64,000 bases of DNA from contig NZ_VYKL01000006.1 of the NCBI RefSeq assembly GCF_008710145.1, forward strand, positions 47,321 through 111,320, given 5' to 3'. The notes beneath the pieces were generated by a model. The model made no database searches and was not told the origin of the DNA. It was given only the letters and a program-made list of their open reading frames with translations. Positions 1 to 8,306 of this stretch are shown here, piece by piece. This stretch comes from Niallia endozanthoxylica (GTDB taxonomy: Bacteria > Bacillota > Bacilli > Bacillales > Cytobacillaceae). The stretch's first letter is position 1. Each line of letters opens with the position of its first letter. The position numbers and the translations under genes were made by a program.

Positions 1-32
1 AGCATTTCTAAGTAATCAGAAATGCTTTTTAT
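1..32 (+). terminator. Intrinsic terminator of an upstream gene
   Basis: The arms AGCATTTCT and AGAAATGCT enclose an 8-nt loop and are followed by a T-rich run. The gene it terminates lies before the window. Confidence 0.7.
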
Positions 33-159
33 TTTTCACAAAAAACTGAAGAGTATTTGTATAACAACAATAAAATAATAAATATCAATAATATTTTATT
101 GATAAACAATAAATTATATTTTATAATCAAATTAACATTATTTAAGTGAGGTACTTTTT

Positions 160-648
160 ATGAAACATAGCTCAACTCTCTTTTTAAAGTTAGCTGTTTT
201 TCTTATTGGAACTCCAGTTCTTGCTTTGTGCATCTTTGGATTCCCTGAGATGGCGACTAGAGATGCAGCAACTCATCCAGAGACTGCCTACTTGCAATAT
301 CCATTTTTGATATGTGCGTATATAACGGTCACGCCGTTCTTCTTTGCCTTGTACCAAGCATTAAAACTCTTAAAGTATATTGACCAGAACAAAGCCTTCT
401 CGGAACGATCTGTTAAAGCCTTGAAGTATATCAAATACTGTGCAATTACCATCAGTATATTCGTTCTAACAGGACTAATATCTGTGATGATACTGACGGC
501 AGGTACAGATGAAGACACAGCAGGTGTGATTAGCTTAGGGTCCATTGTCATTTTTGGTTCATTGGTGATTGCATTCTTTGCTGCTGTCCTTCGAAGACTT
601 TTAAAAGAAGCGATTGATATAAAATCAGAAAATGATTTAACGGTCTAA
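160..648 (+). CDS. DUF2975 membrane protein (YoaS-like)
   Basis: A 162-residue protein with four hydrophobic segments (about residues 9-27, 47-66, 90-112, 122-143), the usual size and topology of DUF2975 proteins such as B. subtilis YoaS. A GTGAGGT ribosome binding site precedes the ATG. DUF2975 genes are typically followed by a small Cro/CI-type regulator of the YozG kind. Here that partner begins 10 nt after the stop but is broken (next entry), so the pair is probably no longer autoregulated in the usual way. The biochemical function of the family is unknown. Confidence 0.75.
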   Translation: MKHSSTLFLKLAVFLIGTPVLALCIFGFPEMATRDAATHPETAYLQYPFLICAYITVTPFFFALYQALKLLKYIDQNKAFSERSVKALKYIKYCAITISIFVLTGLISVMILTAGTDEDTAGVISLGSIVIFGSLVIAFFAAVLRRLLKEAIDIKSENDLTV

Positions 649-658
649 AGTTACAAAA

Positions 659-844
659 ATGGCGATTATGATTAACATGGATTGGATGTTAGCAAAACGA
701 AAAATGAGCGTAACAGAACTTTTGGACAAGGTTGGACTAACAATGGCTAACCTTTTATATAAGTTAAGCCATCCCATCATAGAAGTCCCTATGCATGTTT
801 CCCACCTTTTTAGCCCCCTTTTTCACCATACACCACCAAGATAG
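659..844 (+). pseudogene. Truncated YozG-like HTH regulator
   Basis: The first ~33 residues (LAKRKMSVTELLDKVGLTMA) match the start of the YozG-type XRE regulators that accompany DUF2975 genes. After 'TMANL' the protein departs from the family: the recognition helix and C-terminal half (usual total about 65-70 residues) are replaced by unrelated sequence rich in H and P up to the stop. The break is near position 755. A full DNA-binding domain cannot form, so this is best read as a remnant truncated by deletion or rearrangement. Confidence 0.7.
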
Positions 845-861
845 TAGGATTCATTTGAATG

Positions 862-900
862 AAAGGTACCTGCTTTCTTTTACAATTCGCAGGTACCCTC
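862..900 (-). terminator. Hairpin downstream of the HEPN gene pair
   Basis: Perfect arms GGTACCTGC (865-873) and GCAGGTACC (889-897), 10 nt past the stop of the gene ending at 910. The T-run on the minus strand is poor (TTTC), so termination strength is uncertain. Confidence 0.45.
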
Positions 901-909
901 TCAAATTCC

Positions 910-2229
910 TCAGCTCATTTCTTGAACTAACAATTGGTCATTTTCCTGCACCAATCCTAATATGCCTTTTTGAATAAGTTTAAATAGAGAAAACTGAGGC
1001 TTTAATTGGAGCTGTGCAAGTAACGAGTCCATTTTTTCTAACGGTGATTGACCGCCGCAAAATGCCTCAAACTCCTCCTTATTAAAATCGGCAAAACCAT
1101 GGCCGCTTACTCCCTCATGTCTCAGCTCTAAGATGTCTTCCAATCCTTTATCCTTAAAAAACAAATACAAATCGGCAAAATATCGATCCCTTGCAGGCAG
1201 CCGTTCCAATCCGACACATTTATCCCTTCGAATCGTGACTCTGTATCGATCTTCTATCCTTCTTACCTCGCGTCTTAACACTTTCATATAACTATGGAGG
1301 TGATTGGTCATCCGCTCATTTGGGACCTGAAGGAAAAAGGGCTGGTCTTTCCGTACAAAAACGGAATTTCGATTGGGTACAGAATACGGTCGAGTATCCC
1401 AACCCAGTGAATAGAGCAACGTTTCTTCCGCTAATCGGTAAAACAACACAATAAAGTCAATCAGATCATTGGCCTCATACACAATCTCTGCATAATTATA
1501 AAGATAGTGAATAAATGCTTTTTGATCGCCAGCCTGTATTTTTTTCAGATTTTCCACATAGTGGACCTCTGCTCTTTCCCCATACTTTTCTAATTGTGAG
1601 ATCAGTAAAGTAAATGGGTCATCCATTCCGTTCTTACCTTTTCTTACTTGAAGCGACAAAAGTTCCTGACCGAAATCCAGTAATCTCTCCAGTTCATGTG
1701 GCAGCTCACGATTACTGATTAAGGATTTGGCTGCTTTAAAATTATTGGAAATCACTAATTCGTAAAAATGATGACTCAGACCTTCTTCCGATAAATAGGG
1801 TTCTATTTTAATAGATTCAACTTCACTTCCTTGCTTGCCCATTGGATCAGAAATAACCGTTAATTGATGATAGAAAGTTGAAACACAGTAATGCATCACC
1901 ATTTGCAGAAAAGAGGATTGGCACTGATTAAGGATTAGGTACAGATGATAATCATTTTTCTTCATTACATTTAATAAAGCTGTCTCTACTTTCGCAAGCC
2001 GCTCTTGGATGGATAATTCATGTTCATCCTTGATCTCCAAAATTTGAACCTCTTCTCTATCAGATAATGATACGGCAATTTTTTCACGAATCACTTCCTG
2101 ACTTGCATTCATATCAAGCTCTACTAAGAATAAGACCGCTACTTCATCAAGTTGACTTTCCTTCATCCATTGGATCAAACCATCGTACTGCCCTTCCTTA
2201 TTTAACGGATAAATGACTAGATTTTTCAT
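910..2229 (-). CDS. Csm6-like HEPN protein, downstream member of a tandem pair
   Basis: A 439-residue protein. The C-terminal part has an R-x6-H motif (R370 to H377, RHEGVSGHG), the signature of HEPN ribonucleases of the Csm6/Csx1 type. The first ~130 residues alternate hydrophobic strands and helices (KNLVIYPL, VAVLFLV, EVQILEI, YHLYLILNQ), as a Rossmann-like CARF domain would, but I see no clear nucleotide-binding GGT loop. It overlaps the upstream paralogue by 32 nt, so the two are co-transcribed and probably translationally coupled. Known Csm6 proteins are RNases activated by cyclic oligoadenylate from type III CRISPR; no CRISPR genes are visible here. The family assignment is inferred from motif and layout only. 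Could also be an abortive-infection or toxin-type HEPN protein. Confidence 0.55.
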   Translation of the reverse strand: MKNLVIYPLNKEGQYDGLIQWMKESQLDEVAVLFLVELDMNASQEVIREKIAVSLSDREEVQILEIKDEHELSIQERLAKVETALLNVMKKNDYHLYLILNQCQSSFLQMVMHYCVSTFYHQLTVISDPMGKQGSEVESIKIEPYLSEEGLSHHFYELVISNNFKAAKSLISNRELPHELERLLDFGQELLSLQVRKGKNGMDDPFTLLISQLEKYGERAEVHYVENLKKIQAGDQKAFIHYLYNYAEIVYEANDLIDFIVLFYRLAEETLLYSLGWDTRPYSVPNRNSVFVRKDQPFFLQVPNERMTNHLHSYMKVLRREVRRIEDRYRVTIRRDKCVGLERLPARDRYFADLYLFFKDKGLEDILELRHEGVSGHGFADFNKEEFEAFCGGQSPLEKMDSLLAQLQLKPQFSLFKLIQKGILGLVQENDQLLVQEMS

Positions 2230-3547
2230 CCTTTTTCACCTCTTTTCTCTCTAGTTTGCGGCTGACTGCCAGCAATAGACGTGTGATATGCTCATAATTG
2301 TCATCCAATTCAGCTTCTAAATCCTTCAACATCAGAGTCGAATCCATCCTAAAACGATGTCTCGCTTTTTTAACCGTAGTACTTGCCGTCCCATAATGAG
2401 CGGTTAATAGGTCTCTATGGTTAATTCCCTTTCTGCCATGACCAATGAAACTATGATTTCGAACTTGCAAGGTATCGGCGACATTTTTGCTTTTTAGATA
2501 AAAATAAGCTCCGTAATATTGTGTAATCGCACCACTTTCATACTTTTCTTCTAGCTGATCAACCACTTGGTAAATGGATGAATTTTTCCCTATTTTAACT
2601 GGGGATGATACAGGCTGGCCATGCTGCGATAAATAATAAAGGACTGCTTCTCTTGCTCGATAAAATCGTACGAGAAAAGAAGGATAATCTTCTTTTTCGA
2701 AATAGACCTCTAGTTGACGATACAACTCAACAATTCTAGCAAGGTCTCTTTCTTTGCTCGCTGTTGATTGAAGAGAGGTTAAGATAGAATGTGTCTCCTG
2801 GTAGACTGTATGATTAGATAAGTATTCTTTCGTTTCTTCTAAATAGTTTAATGCCTCATCAAAAGAAAAGTTAAGCCGCTTAATCATCATTTGCAGCAAG
2901 GACTTGAGTGTTTTCGTCATGTTATTCCCTTCTAAATCCTTTAACAATTCTAAGGCCGCTTGATAATCGTGATCGACCACAAAATCACGAAATTGTTTAC
3001 GCCAATCCTGGACATTCTTTCGAACACGAATGTGATGGCTGACCGTTTGCTCGTTGTCCCAATATAAGCTAACGTAGCGATCTTCAAATTGTTTGACACC
3101 TTCTAACGTCATAGCCTGTGACAACAGAGCATCTCCAAAACCGACCACATGGGTAAAGATTTCGAATGGATAACGAACCGCCAACTTATGGGTTTGCTGC
3201 TCTACTGTCTCAAGGATATCTTCAAAATCCTTCTCTTCATTAATGGGAACGAGAAGAACCTCCACTTCCCAACCTTCTCCAAACTCAGGCTGCATTAGTT
3301 TCTCCAACTGATTTTCGATTTTCATAAAATCACGAAATGGGATAGTATCATCTACTTTAAACCAGGCATGGAGGATGCCTTCTTTTTGATCCAACCTTTC
3401 TATGATCCTTGCAAACTGATTGGCTTGTTGCAGAATAGTATCGGAATCTAGTTTCCATAATGATTGGGTTAGGTTTCCTTTACTTGATTTAGCTGCTTTT
3501 ATTGTCTCTATGAAAATGAATTGGGGGATACATTTGATCTCTTTCAT
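2198..3547 (-). CDS. Csm6-like HEPN protein, upstream member of a tandem pair
   Basis: A 449-residue protein with a textbook-looking HEPN motif, R363 to H370 (RNHSFIGHG), in a helical C-terminal half. RN-x4-GH/AH-G is the form seen in CRISPR-associated Csm6/Csx families. The N-terminal ~190 residues have alternating strand/helix pattern, including VEVLLVPI and FTHVVGFGDALL, and could be a diverged CARF-like sensor. It resembles the downstream gene in size, architecture and a shared stretch before the motif ('YRxxLE...', then a 'YFYLKSK' / 'DLYLFFKDK' segment), so the pair probably arose by duplication. The basic tail (residues 420-449) is lysine-rich. No adaptation or effector cas genes flank it. 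Confidence 0.55.
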   Translation of the reverse strand: MKEIKCIPQFIFIETIKAAKSSKGNLTQSLWKLDSDTILQQANQFARIIERLDQKEGILHAWFKVDDTIPFRDFMKIENQLEKLMQPEFGEGWEVEVLLVPINEEKDFEDILETVEQQTHKLAVRYPFEIFTHVVGFGDALLSQAMTLEGVKQFEDRYVSLYWDNEQTVSHHIRVRKNVQDWRKQFRDFVVDHDYQAALELLKDLEGNNMTKTLKSLLQMMIKRLNFSFDEALNYLEETKEYLSNHTVYQETHSILTSLQSTASKERDLARIVELYRQLEVYFEKEDYPSFLVRFYRAREAVLYYLSQHGQPVSSPVKIGKNSSIYQVVDQLEEKYESGAITQYYGAYFYLKSKNVADTLQVRNHSFIGHGRKGINHRDLLTAHYGTASTTVKKARHRFRMDSTLMLKDLEAELDDNYEHITRLLLAVSRKLERKEVKKDEKSSHLSVK

Positions 3548-3757
3548 GTAAAAACCTCTCTTGGTATTCTTTTGGATTAAAACGACCTTCTTAAAAATAG
3601 CACAGTCCTCATGATGCAGGAATGCGCCTGTATGAATCCTTTAATCAAGGTCTATAACCTTTTAATAAAAAGGAACTTTATATGTCCCAAATCCAAAGGC
3701 AAACTGTCTTCCTCCAATTTCTGATGTTGCCTTGTGGATGTTCCTTGAAAAAAACCA

Positions 3758-3790
3758 CAAAAAAATAAGCAACCCCTGATGAGATTGCTT
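3758..3790 (-). terminator. Terminator after the regulator gene
   Basis: Reading the minus strand, AAGCAA and TTGCTT form a stem followed by a run of T (A-run at 3758-3766 on the plus strand). It separates the regulator ending at 3836 from the HEPN pair starting at 3547. Confidence 0.5.
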
Positions 3791-3835
3791 CACTAACTGA
3801 TTGAAACGGCAGAACCAACCCTGCGTTTCCCTAAA

Positions 3836-5266
3836 TCAACGGACTGTCCCTCTCAACAATACCCGATAGACTTTTCTGGGCCTGCCGCGCGGGTGTGGGG
3901 TTTCTTCGCCGATTTCCTCTGCATAGCCGCTTTTCTCGAGCTGCGACATAATTCTCCTTGCGCTTCTCGGCAGGATTTGCAGCTTCGTCGCAAGATCTTG
4001 GCAGGTGATTTCGGAACGACCCATTTTTGATAGAATGGAATCAATTTTACTGATGGTCGCCACACTTAAAGAAGTTCGTTCACTTATCACTTGCATATCT
4101 TTGTCGTTATAAGAATAGGTAAGGCTTTCTTTTTTTCCTAATGGACCTTTAAACGTTTTATTATCAAAGGCAACCATCCAGTTTTCTTTTCCATGTTTAC
4201 GAGCCTGTAACAGTGCGTTTCTTGCCATCATCTCTGCATCGTAGGCAGACGGACCAATGCCGATCCCACAGGTAATATTCCCTTTCGTGATATCCTGGAT
4301 TTCATCAAGATTAGGTATGACACTAAAATTATCAGTAATATCGCTTAATTCACCACGTGTGGTAAAAATAACATAGCATCCAGGGCTTACTGTTTTCAGC
4401 GAACCTTGTATCCTCTTCGCATATTTTAGCAGCTTTTGCGTGTTTTTTATTTCCATATCATACATCTCATCAGAAGAAAAGGATGAAATCGACATCGATG
4501 AAAATAAATCCATCTCAAAGATTTGGACAGCAATTTGTCTATCTTTAAATCGCAGCATTTCCTGTGTTTTTAGAGCTTCATTCAACACCGATGTAACGGC
4601 TGATTTTGTGTGCTTCACACGAAATACAGGAACACCCCGTTTTTCGAGCTCTTTTTGCACCTGCCATGCACATGTCACAGCTGCGCTTGTTTCACCCTTT
4701 TTCCATAATTGTTCATGATACTCTACCACATCTTCTATCGATTTTGGTTCTTCATATAAATGGGAAGAAGAATCATCAATATCCAATTCCTCAAATATTT
4801 GCTTTAATTCAGACGTCTTTAACGCATCAAAGCTTAGCTGATTGATGTCCAGATGATGATGATACAAAATACGATATAACGTTTTATATAAACTAGTCCC
4901 CGTATAAGGAACATAAAACATGGGCTTTTGGACTCTCCCCCATTTTTCAGCGACGGAATAAGGGAAAATCCCTGAGAATAACCACATGTCCACCTTATGA
5001 GAATGAGCTTCTAGTATACTAATAACATCTTTTTCATAAAAATGAAGAAAGGGGATGCATTCAAATTCTGAATACTCCTTTACCACGGATTGGATCCATT
5101 CTAGATTATCCTCAACACCAATGAGTCCTAATCGGATGCTCAATTCATCACCTACAATACTATTACTCTCATCAAATTCGCTCGTCGAATTTGCGTCGGG
5201 ATTACCTGAGCCCGCTCGATCAATTACCGTAAAAAATCGCATAACTCGCCGGAGGCTTAACTTCAT
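3836..5266 (-). CDS. Transcriptional regulator with C-terminal winged-helix
   Basis: About 476 residues as drawn. The C-terminal ~75 residues (SEITCQDLATKLQILPRSAR, then ...GRPRKVYR) are a winged HTH with a basic wing. The middle holds a degenerate nucleotide-cyclase-like segment (ITCGIGIGPSAYDAEMMARN). The N-terminal third begins convincingly at about residue 42 (ELSIRLGLIG) with a Rossmann-like sensor. It is last in line behind the M20/DUF3100 genes and likely controls them. The first ~41 residues look added: the ATG sits inside a 14-bp inverted-repeat arm (5258-5271) and has no good ribosome binding site, so the true start may be internal. A specific ligand cannot be named. Confidence 0.7.
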   Translation of the reverse strand: MKLSLRRVMRFFTVIDRAGSGNPDANSTSEFDESNSIVGDELSIRLGLIGVEDNLEWIQSVVKEYSEFECIPFLHFYEKDVISILEAHSHKVDMWLFSGIFPYSVAEKWGRVQKPMFYVPYTGTSLYKTLYRILYHHHLDINQLSFDALKTSELKQIFEELDIDDSSSHLYEEPKSIEDVVEYHEQLWKKGETSAAVTCAWQVQKELEKRGVPVFRVKHTKSAVTSVLNEALKTQEMLRFKDRQIAVQIFEMDLFSSMSISSFSSDEMYDMEIKNTQKLLKYAKRIQGSLKTVSPGCYVIFTTRGELSDITDNFSVIPNLDEIQDITKGNITCGIGIGPSAYDAEMMARNALLQARKHGKENWMVAFDNKTFKGPLGKKESLTYSYNDKDMQVISERTSLSVATISKIDSILSKMGRSEITCQDLATKLQILPRSARRIMSQLEKSGYAEEIGEETPHPRGRPRKVYRVLLRGTVR

Positions 5267-5358
5267 TCAGCTGGGTTTAATCCCCCACTGAATCGAAGTG
5301 GAGAATTTGTGTACCTGTTGCAAGCTTTCGGTACAAAAGCATTTGCTGAATGAAGTTA
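5258..5358. repeat. 101-bp inverted-repeat element between permease and regulator genes
   Basis: Perfect 14-bp arms TAACTTCATTCAGC (5258-5271) and GCTGAATGAAGTTA (5345-5358) enclose a GC-richer core with a second small palindrome (CACTGAATCGAAGTG). One arm contains the stop codon of the gene ending at 5356 and the other the start codon of the gene beginning at 5266. It may be a miniature mobile element or an mRNA hairpin that uncouples expression of the two genes. Confidence 0.65.
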
Positions 5359-5808
5359 AATAATGCCTTGCCAACGAAGAATGATTTCAGCAATAACTGC
5401 AGAACCAAGATACGTTCCCAGTAATACACACATGCCGACGATGATACTTCTCCAGCCTAACTTTCTAAAATCTGCCCAAGAACGGCCGATGGCAATCCCT
5501 GCGTAAGCGAGAATCGGTGTACAAATCGCAAGCATGTTCACGTTTGACGTCCACTTGACCACCTGCTCTGAACCTGGTACACCAGGAATCGATACGATAA
5601 TGGCGATAAGAGAAATGTAGGCAACCGCAGGAATTTGAACCGGAATCATTTTTCCGAGAATTAAACCAACTAATGAAATGGCTATAAGAACGAGTATACC
5701 AGGAATCGCCTCAACAGGCATTACATTGTAGCCAACCCAGTTCCCAACAAGGGTAATCGCTCCAACAATTAATAGAACCATAATCCATTCTTGTATATTT
5801 TTTAACAT
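5356..5808 (-). CDS. Small membrane protein, partner of DUF3100
   Basis: 150 residues and almost entirely hydrophobic, with about five predicted membrane helices (residues 9-25, 32-52, 60-75, 90-107, 121-142). It starts 2 nt after the stop of the DUF3100 gene, so the two are translated as a unit and probably form one transporter. With the M20 amidohydrolase upstream and the regulator downstream, uptake of an amide-containing compound that is then hydrolysed in the cytoplasm is a reasonable inference. The family itself has no assigned substrate that I know of. Confidence 0.6.
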   Translation of the reverse strand: MLKNIQEWIMVLLIVGAITLVGNWVGYNVMPVEAIPGILVLIAISLVGLILGKMIPVQIPAVAYISLIAIIVSIPGVPGSEQVVKWTSNVNMLAICTPILAYAGIAIGRSWADFRKLGWRSIIVGMCVLLGTYLGSAVIAEIILRWQGII

Positions 5809-5810
5809 GA

Positions 5811-6632
5811 TTACCCCTCCACATCTGCCTGAACATTGGATGATTTTCTTGCCCGTACTTTTATAAGTATGGAATACAGTTTCTCTGTTAATGGGAGAGC
5901 TAGGAAGATACTGATATATAGCCCAATCCCTGTCGAAATCAGATTACTTGCACCCGCTAAGGCGAGAATATCGGCTTCTAGTTCAGGAAAGCCGGCTATT
6001 AAGGAACCACTTGCTGCTGCCATCATACTTCCGCTTCCTACTCCAGACGCCATGGCAAAGGATAGTGGGTGGAGCGGTGTAGCACTAGCTAAAATACCTG
6101 CAATCAACCCCATGAAGATCGCTCCAAAAACGGTACCAAAAATATAAATAGACATGACTCCTCGGCCTTCAGGAGAGTTTAGACCAAACTTATCCATAAT
6201 TAAAGCAACATTAGGTTCACGAGCAATGGAATGGGTCATTCCAATACTTTCACGCTTTAAACCTAAAGCGACTGCTACAGGCAGTGCGATTAATATCGTA
6301 CCGAGATTTCCGATTTCTTGGAGAATTAATGCCGGACCCACTTCGATAATCGTTTCAATGGACGGACCAATCGTAACGCCAAATTTCGCCATTAATAAGC
6401 TTACTGCTAAAAAAATAAGAGATTCAGCATTTTTCGATTGCTTTTCTTTTACAACAGGTGTGAAGTATAACCCTAATCCAATGACAATGGCATATAACAT
6501 CGGCAAAAATGTAACAACCCCGACGCCAATCGATACCGATTTGGAGCCAATCATTTCTGTAGCCATTACAACAACTAATACAATGAGGTGTAAACGCCAA
6601 TCTTTCCATAATGAATATTGTTTTTCAGCCAT
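5811..6632 (-). CDS. DUF3100 membrane protein
   Basis: 273 residues with about eight hydrophobic segments and glycine-rich loops (GVGSGSMMAAASGSLIAGFP around residues 197-216), matching DUF3100, a membrane family commonly found next to M20 peptidases. It lies between the M20 gene (61 nt upstream) and a second small membrane protein. Likely a transporter component for the substrate of the M20 enzyme; this is inferred from context. The stop is followed after 2 nt by the next start. Confidence 0.75.
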   Translation of the reverse strand: MAEKQYSLWKDWRLHLIVLVVVMATEMIGSKSVSIGVGVVTFLPMLYAIVIGLGLYFTPVVKEKQSKNAESLIFLAVSLLMAKFGVTIGPSIETIIEVGPALILQEIGNLGTILIALPVAVALGLKRESIGMTHSIAREPNVALIMDKFGLNSPEGRGVMSIYIFGTVFGAIFMGLIAGILASATPLHPLSFAMASGVGSGSMMAAASGSLIAGFPELEADILALAGASNLISTGIGLYISIFLALPLTEKLYSILIKVRARKSSNVQADVEG

Positions 6633-6693
6633 CTTTTTTGGCTCCTTTCTATGATAATAGAAATTCCCCAGAATCTATTAGGTTATTTTCTAT

Positions 6694-7872
6694 TTAACTA
6701 TGATTCTTCATATATTCTATCGTCGCCGTACCAAGCACTTGCGCCGCAATTAATAAGGCTCTTTCATCAATATCAAATTTCGGATGATGATGTGGATAAG
6801 AGCTTTCCCGGCCCGCCTTCTCAGCACCTGTGAAGAAAAAGGTTCCTTTTACATGCTGTAAATAATAGGAAAAATCTTCCCCTCCCATTTGCGGAGCATA
6901 TTCTTTCACCGATTCTACGCCTGGAGCCAATCCAGCCACCCTTGCTAAAAGCTCTGTTTCTTCTTTATGATTGACCGTTGGAGGGTAGCCTCTTGTATAG
7001 GTATAGGTATAGTCCGCATCTGAAACAAGGCATGTTCCTTTTGTTACGCGATCAATTTCCTTTTCCACAAACGAACGAACCTCTTCTGTAAATGTTCGAA
7101 CGGTTCCTGTCATAGAGACAGAATCGGCAATAATGTTATACGGATTCTTGGCTTCAATGGAACAAACTGAAACCACTGCTGTATCTAAGGGGCTTACTTT
7201 TCGACTGACAATTTGCTGCAGATTTCCGATTAACTGGCCAGCAATCACAATACTATCCTTTGTCAATTCCGGTTGAGAACCATGGCCGCCGTATCCTTGG
7301 ATTTTAATATCAAATCGATCGGGAGCTGCCATAAATGGACCCGTACGATACCCAATTTCACCTAGCGGACAGGTTGCCCAAAGATGGGTTCCAAAAATCA
7401 CATCGACTCCATCGAGACATCCATCTTCAATCATGGCAATCGCACCGCCTGGAGGCAGTTCTTCCGCATGCTGATGAATAAAAACGACGTTTCCAGGCAA
7501 GTCTTCCTGCATTTGATTCAGTACCTTTGCCAGTCCTAAGAGTGATGCGGTATGTCCATCGTGACCACAAGCATGCATCACACCATCGACCTTTGACTTA
7601 TAAGGAACATCATTCTCCTCTTGAATAGGCAATGCATCAAAATCTGCCCGTAGTGCAACGGTCGGCCCAGGCTTTCCTCCCTTTAGAGTAGCGACAACTC
7701 CTCGTCCGCCTACACCTGTACGAACTTCATGTCCTAATTTCTCGTGGAACCTAGCAATGTATTTAGGCGTTTCGACTTCCTCAAAGGATAATTCAGGATG
7801 CTGGTGAAGATGGCGTCTGATTTCTACCATTTCCCCATATTCCTGTTCTAAAAGTTGATATAATTTTTCCAC
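6694..7872 (-). CDS. M20-family amidohydrolase
   Basis: 392 residues, the normal length for M20D aminoacylase/amidohydrolases (hippurate hydrolase/IAA-amino acid hydrolase type). The metal-binding segment HACGHDGHTA is at residues 100-109, the catalytic Glu pair in HQHAEELPPGGA at 134-145, and the dimerisation domain follows from about residue 185. It hydrolyses N-acyl amino acid amide bonds in the cytoplasm. It heads the operon M20, DUF3100, small membrane protein, regulator. The exact substrate is not deducible. Confidence 0.88.
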   Translation of the reverse strand: MEKLYQLLEQEYGEMVEIRRHLHQHPELSFEEVETPKYIARFHEKLGHEVRTGVGGRGVVATLKGGKPGPTVALRADFDALPIQEENDVPYKSKVDGVMHACGHDGHTASLLGLAKVLNQMQEDLPGNVVFIHQHAEELPPGGAIAMIEDGCLDGVDVIFGTHLWATCPLGEIGYRTGPFMAAPDRFDIKIQGYGGHGSQPELTKDSIVIAGQLIGNLQQIVSRKVSPLDTAVVSVCSIEAKNPYNIIADSVSMTGTVRTFTEEVRSFVEKEIDRVTKGTCLVSDADYTYTYTRGYPPTVNHKEETELLARVAGLAPGVESVKEYAPQMGGEDFSYYLQHVKGTFFFTGAEKAGRESSYPHHHPKFDIDERALLIAAQVLGTATIEYMKNHS

Positions 7873-8306
7873 TCTCTTTTACCTCCCCTTGTTCTAATTT
7901 TTAAAAAATTCACAATAAATAAGGTCTAATTTCGGTTATGTCCCTAATTATACGTACAGACTTTATTTTCAGTCAATAATATTTTTAGAAATGTCAATAA
8001 TTTTTGTGCATAAGGAAAGGTCTATTGTACTTTATGGATGGACAATAGAGTGCAGTGGATCGGCTGATTATTAGGGATAAACTCCTCGTTCCATCAAGAA
8101 AAAAATAAAAGAAAGCTCTGCGAGAAGATAGAATCTCTGCAGAACTTTCCTTGTTAATTTTTTATATTTGAACCTTATTTTACTATATCTTTTTATTCTT
8201 CACTTTTTAATTTTATAACTGGTGCGAGGTGCCTGCCGTGTTATTTCTTCCGATATCTTCGACCGTTCGAATGACTTGCTTCGATTAATGAACCCCCGTG
8301 TCGCGC
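7873..8306. other. Intergenic region, 434 bp
   Basis: Contains the presumed promoter region of the M20 operon (AT-rich, 7900-8000) and one copy of the AGCTCTG hairpin repeat (8111-8150). No coding potential was seen. Confidence 0.5.
8111..8150. repeat. AGCTCTG hairpin repeat, copy 1
   Basis: Stem GAAAGCTCTG...CAGAACTTTC with a loop of about 20 nt. It belongs to a dispersed family also found at 13831, 15929, 46398 and 58630. About 80 nt further on is a GC-rich 'tgcgaggtgcctgcc' tail similar to the tails of copies 2 and 4. Confidence 0.7.

Noticed and set aside
910..3547. CRISPR array or cas operon next to the HEPN pair
   Set aside because: I looked for direct repeats of 25-40 bp with regular spacing and for Cas10, Cas1 or Cas2 motifs on both sides and found none.
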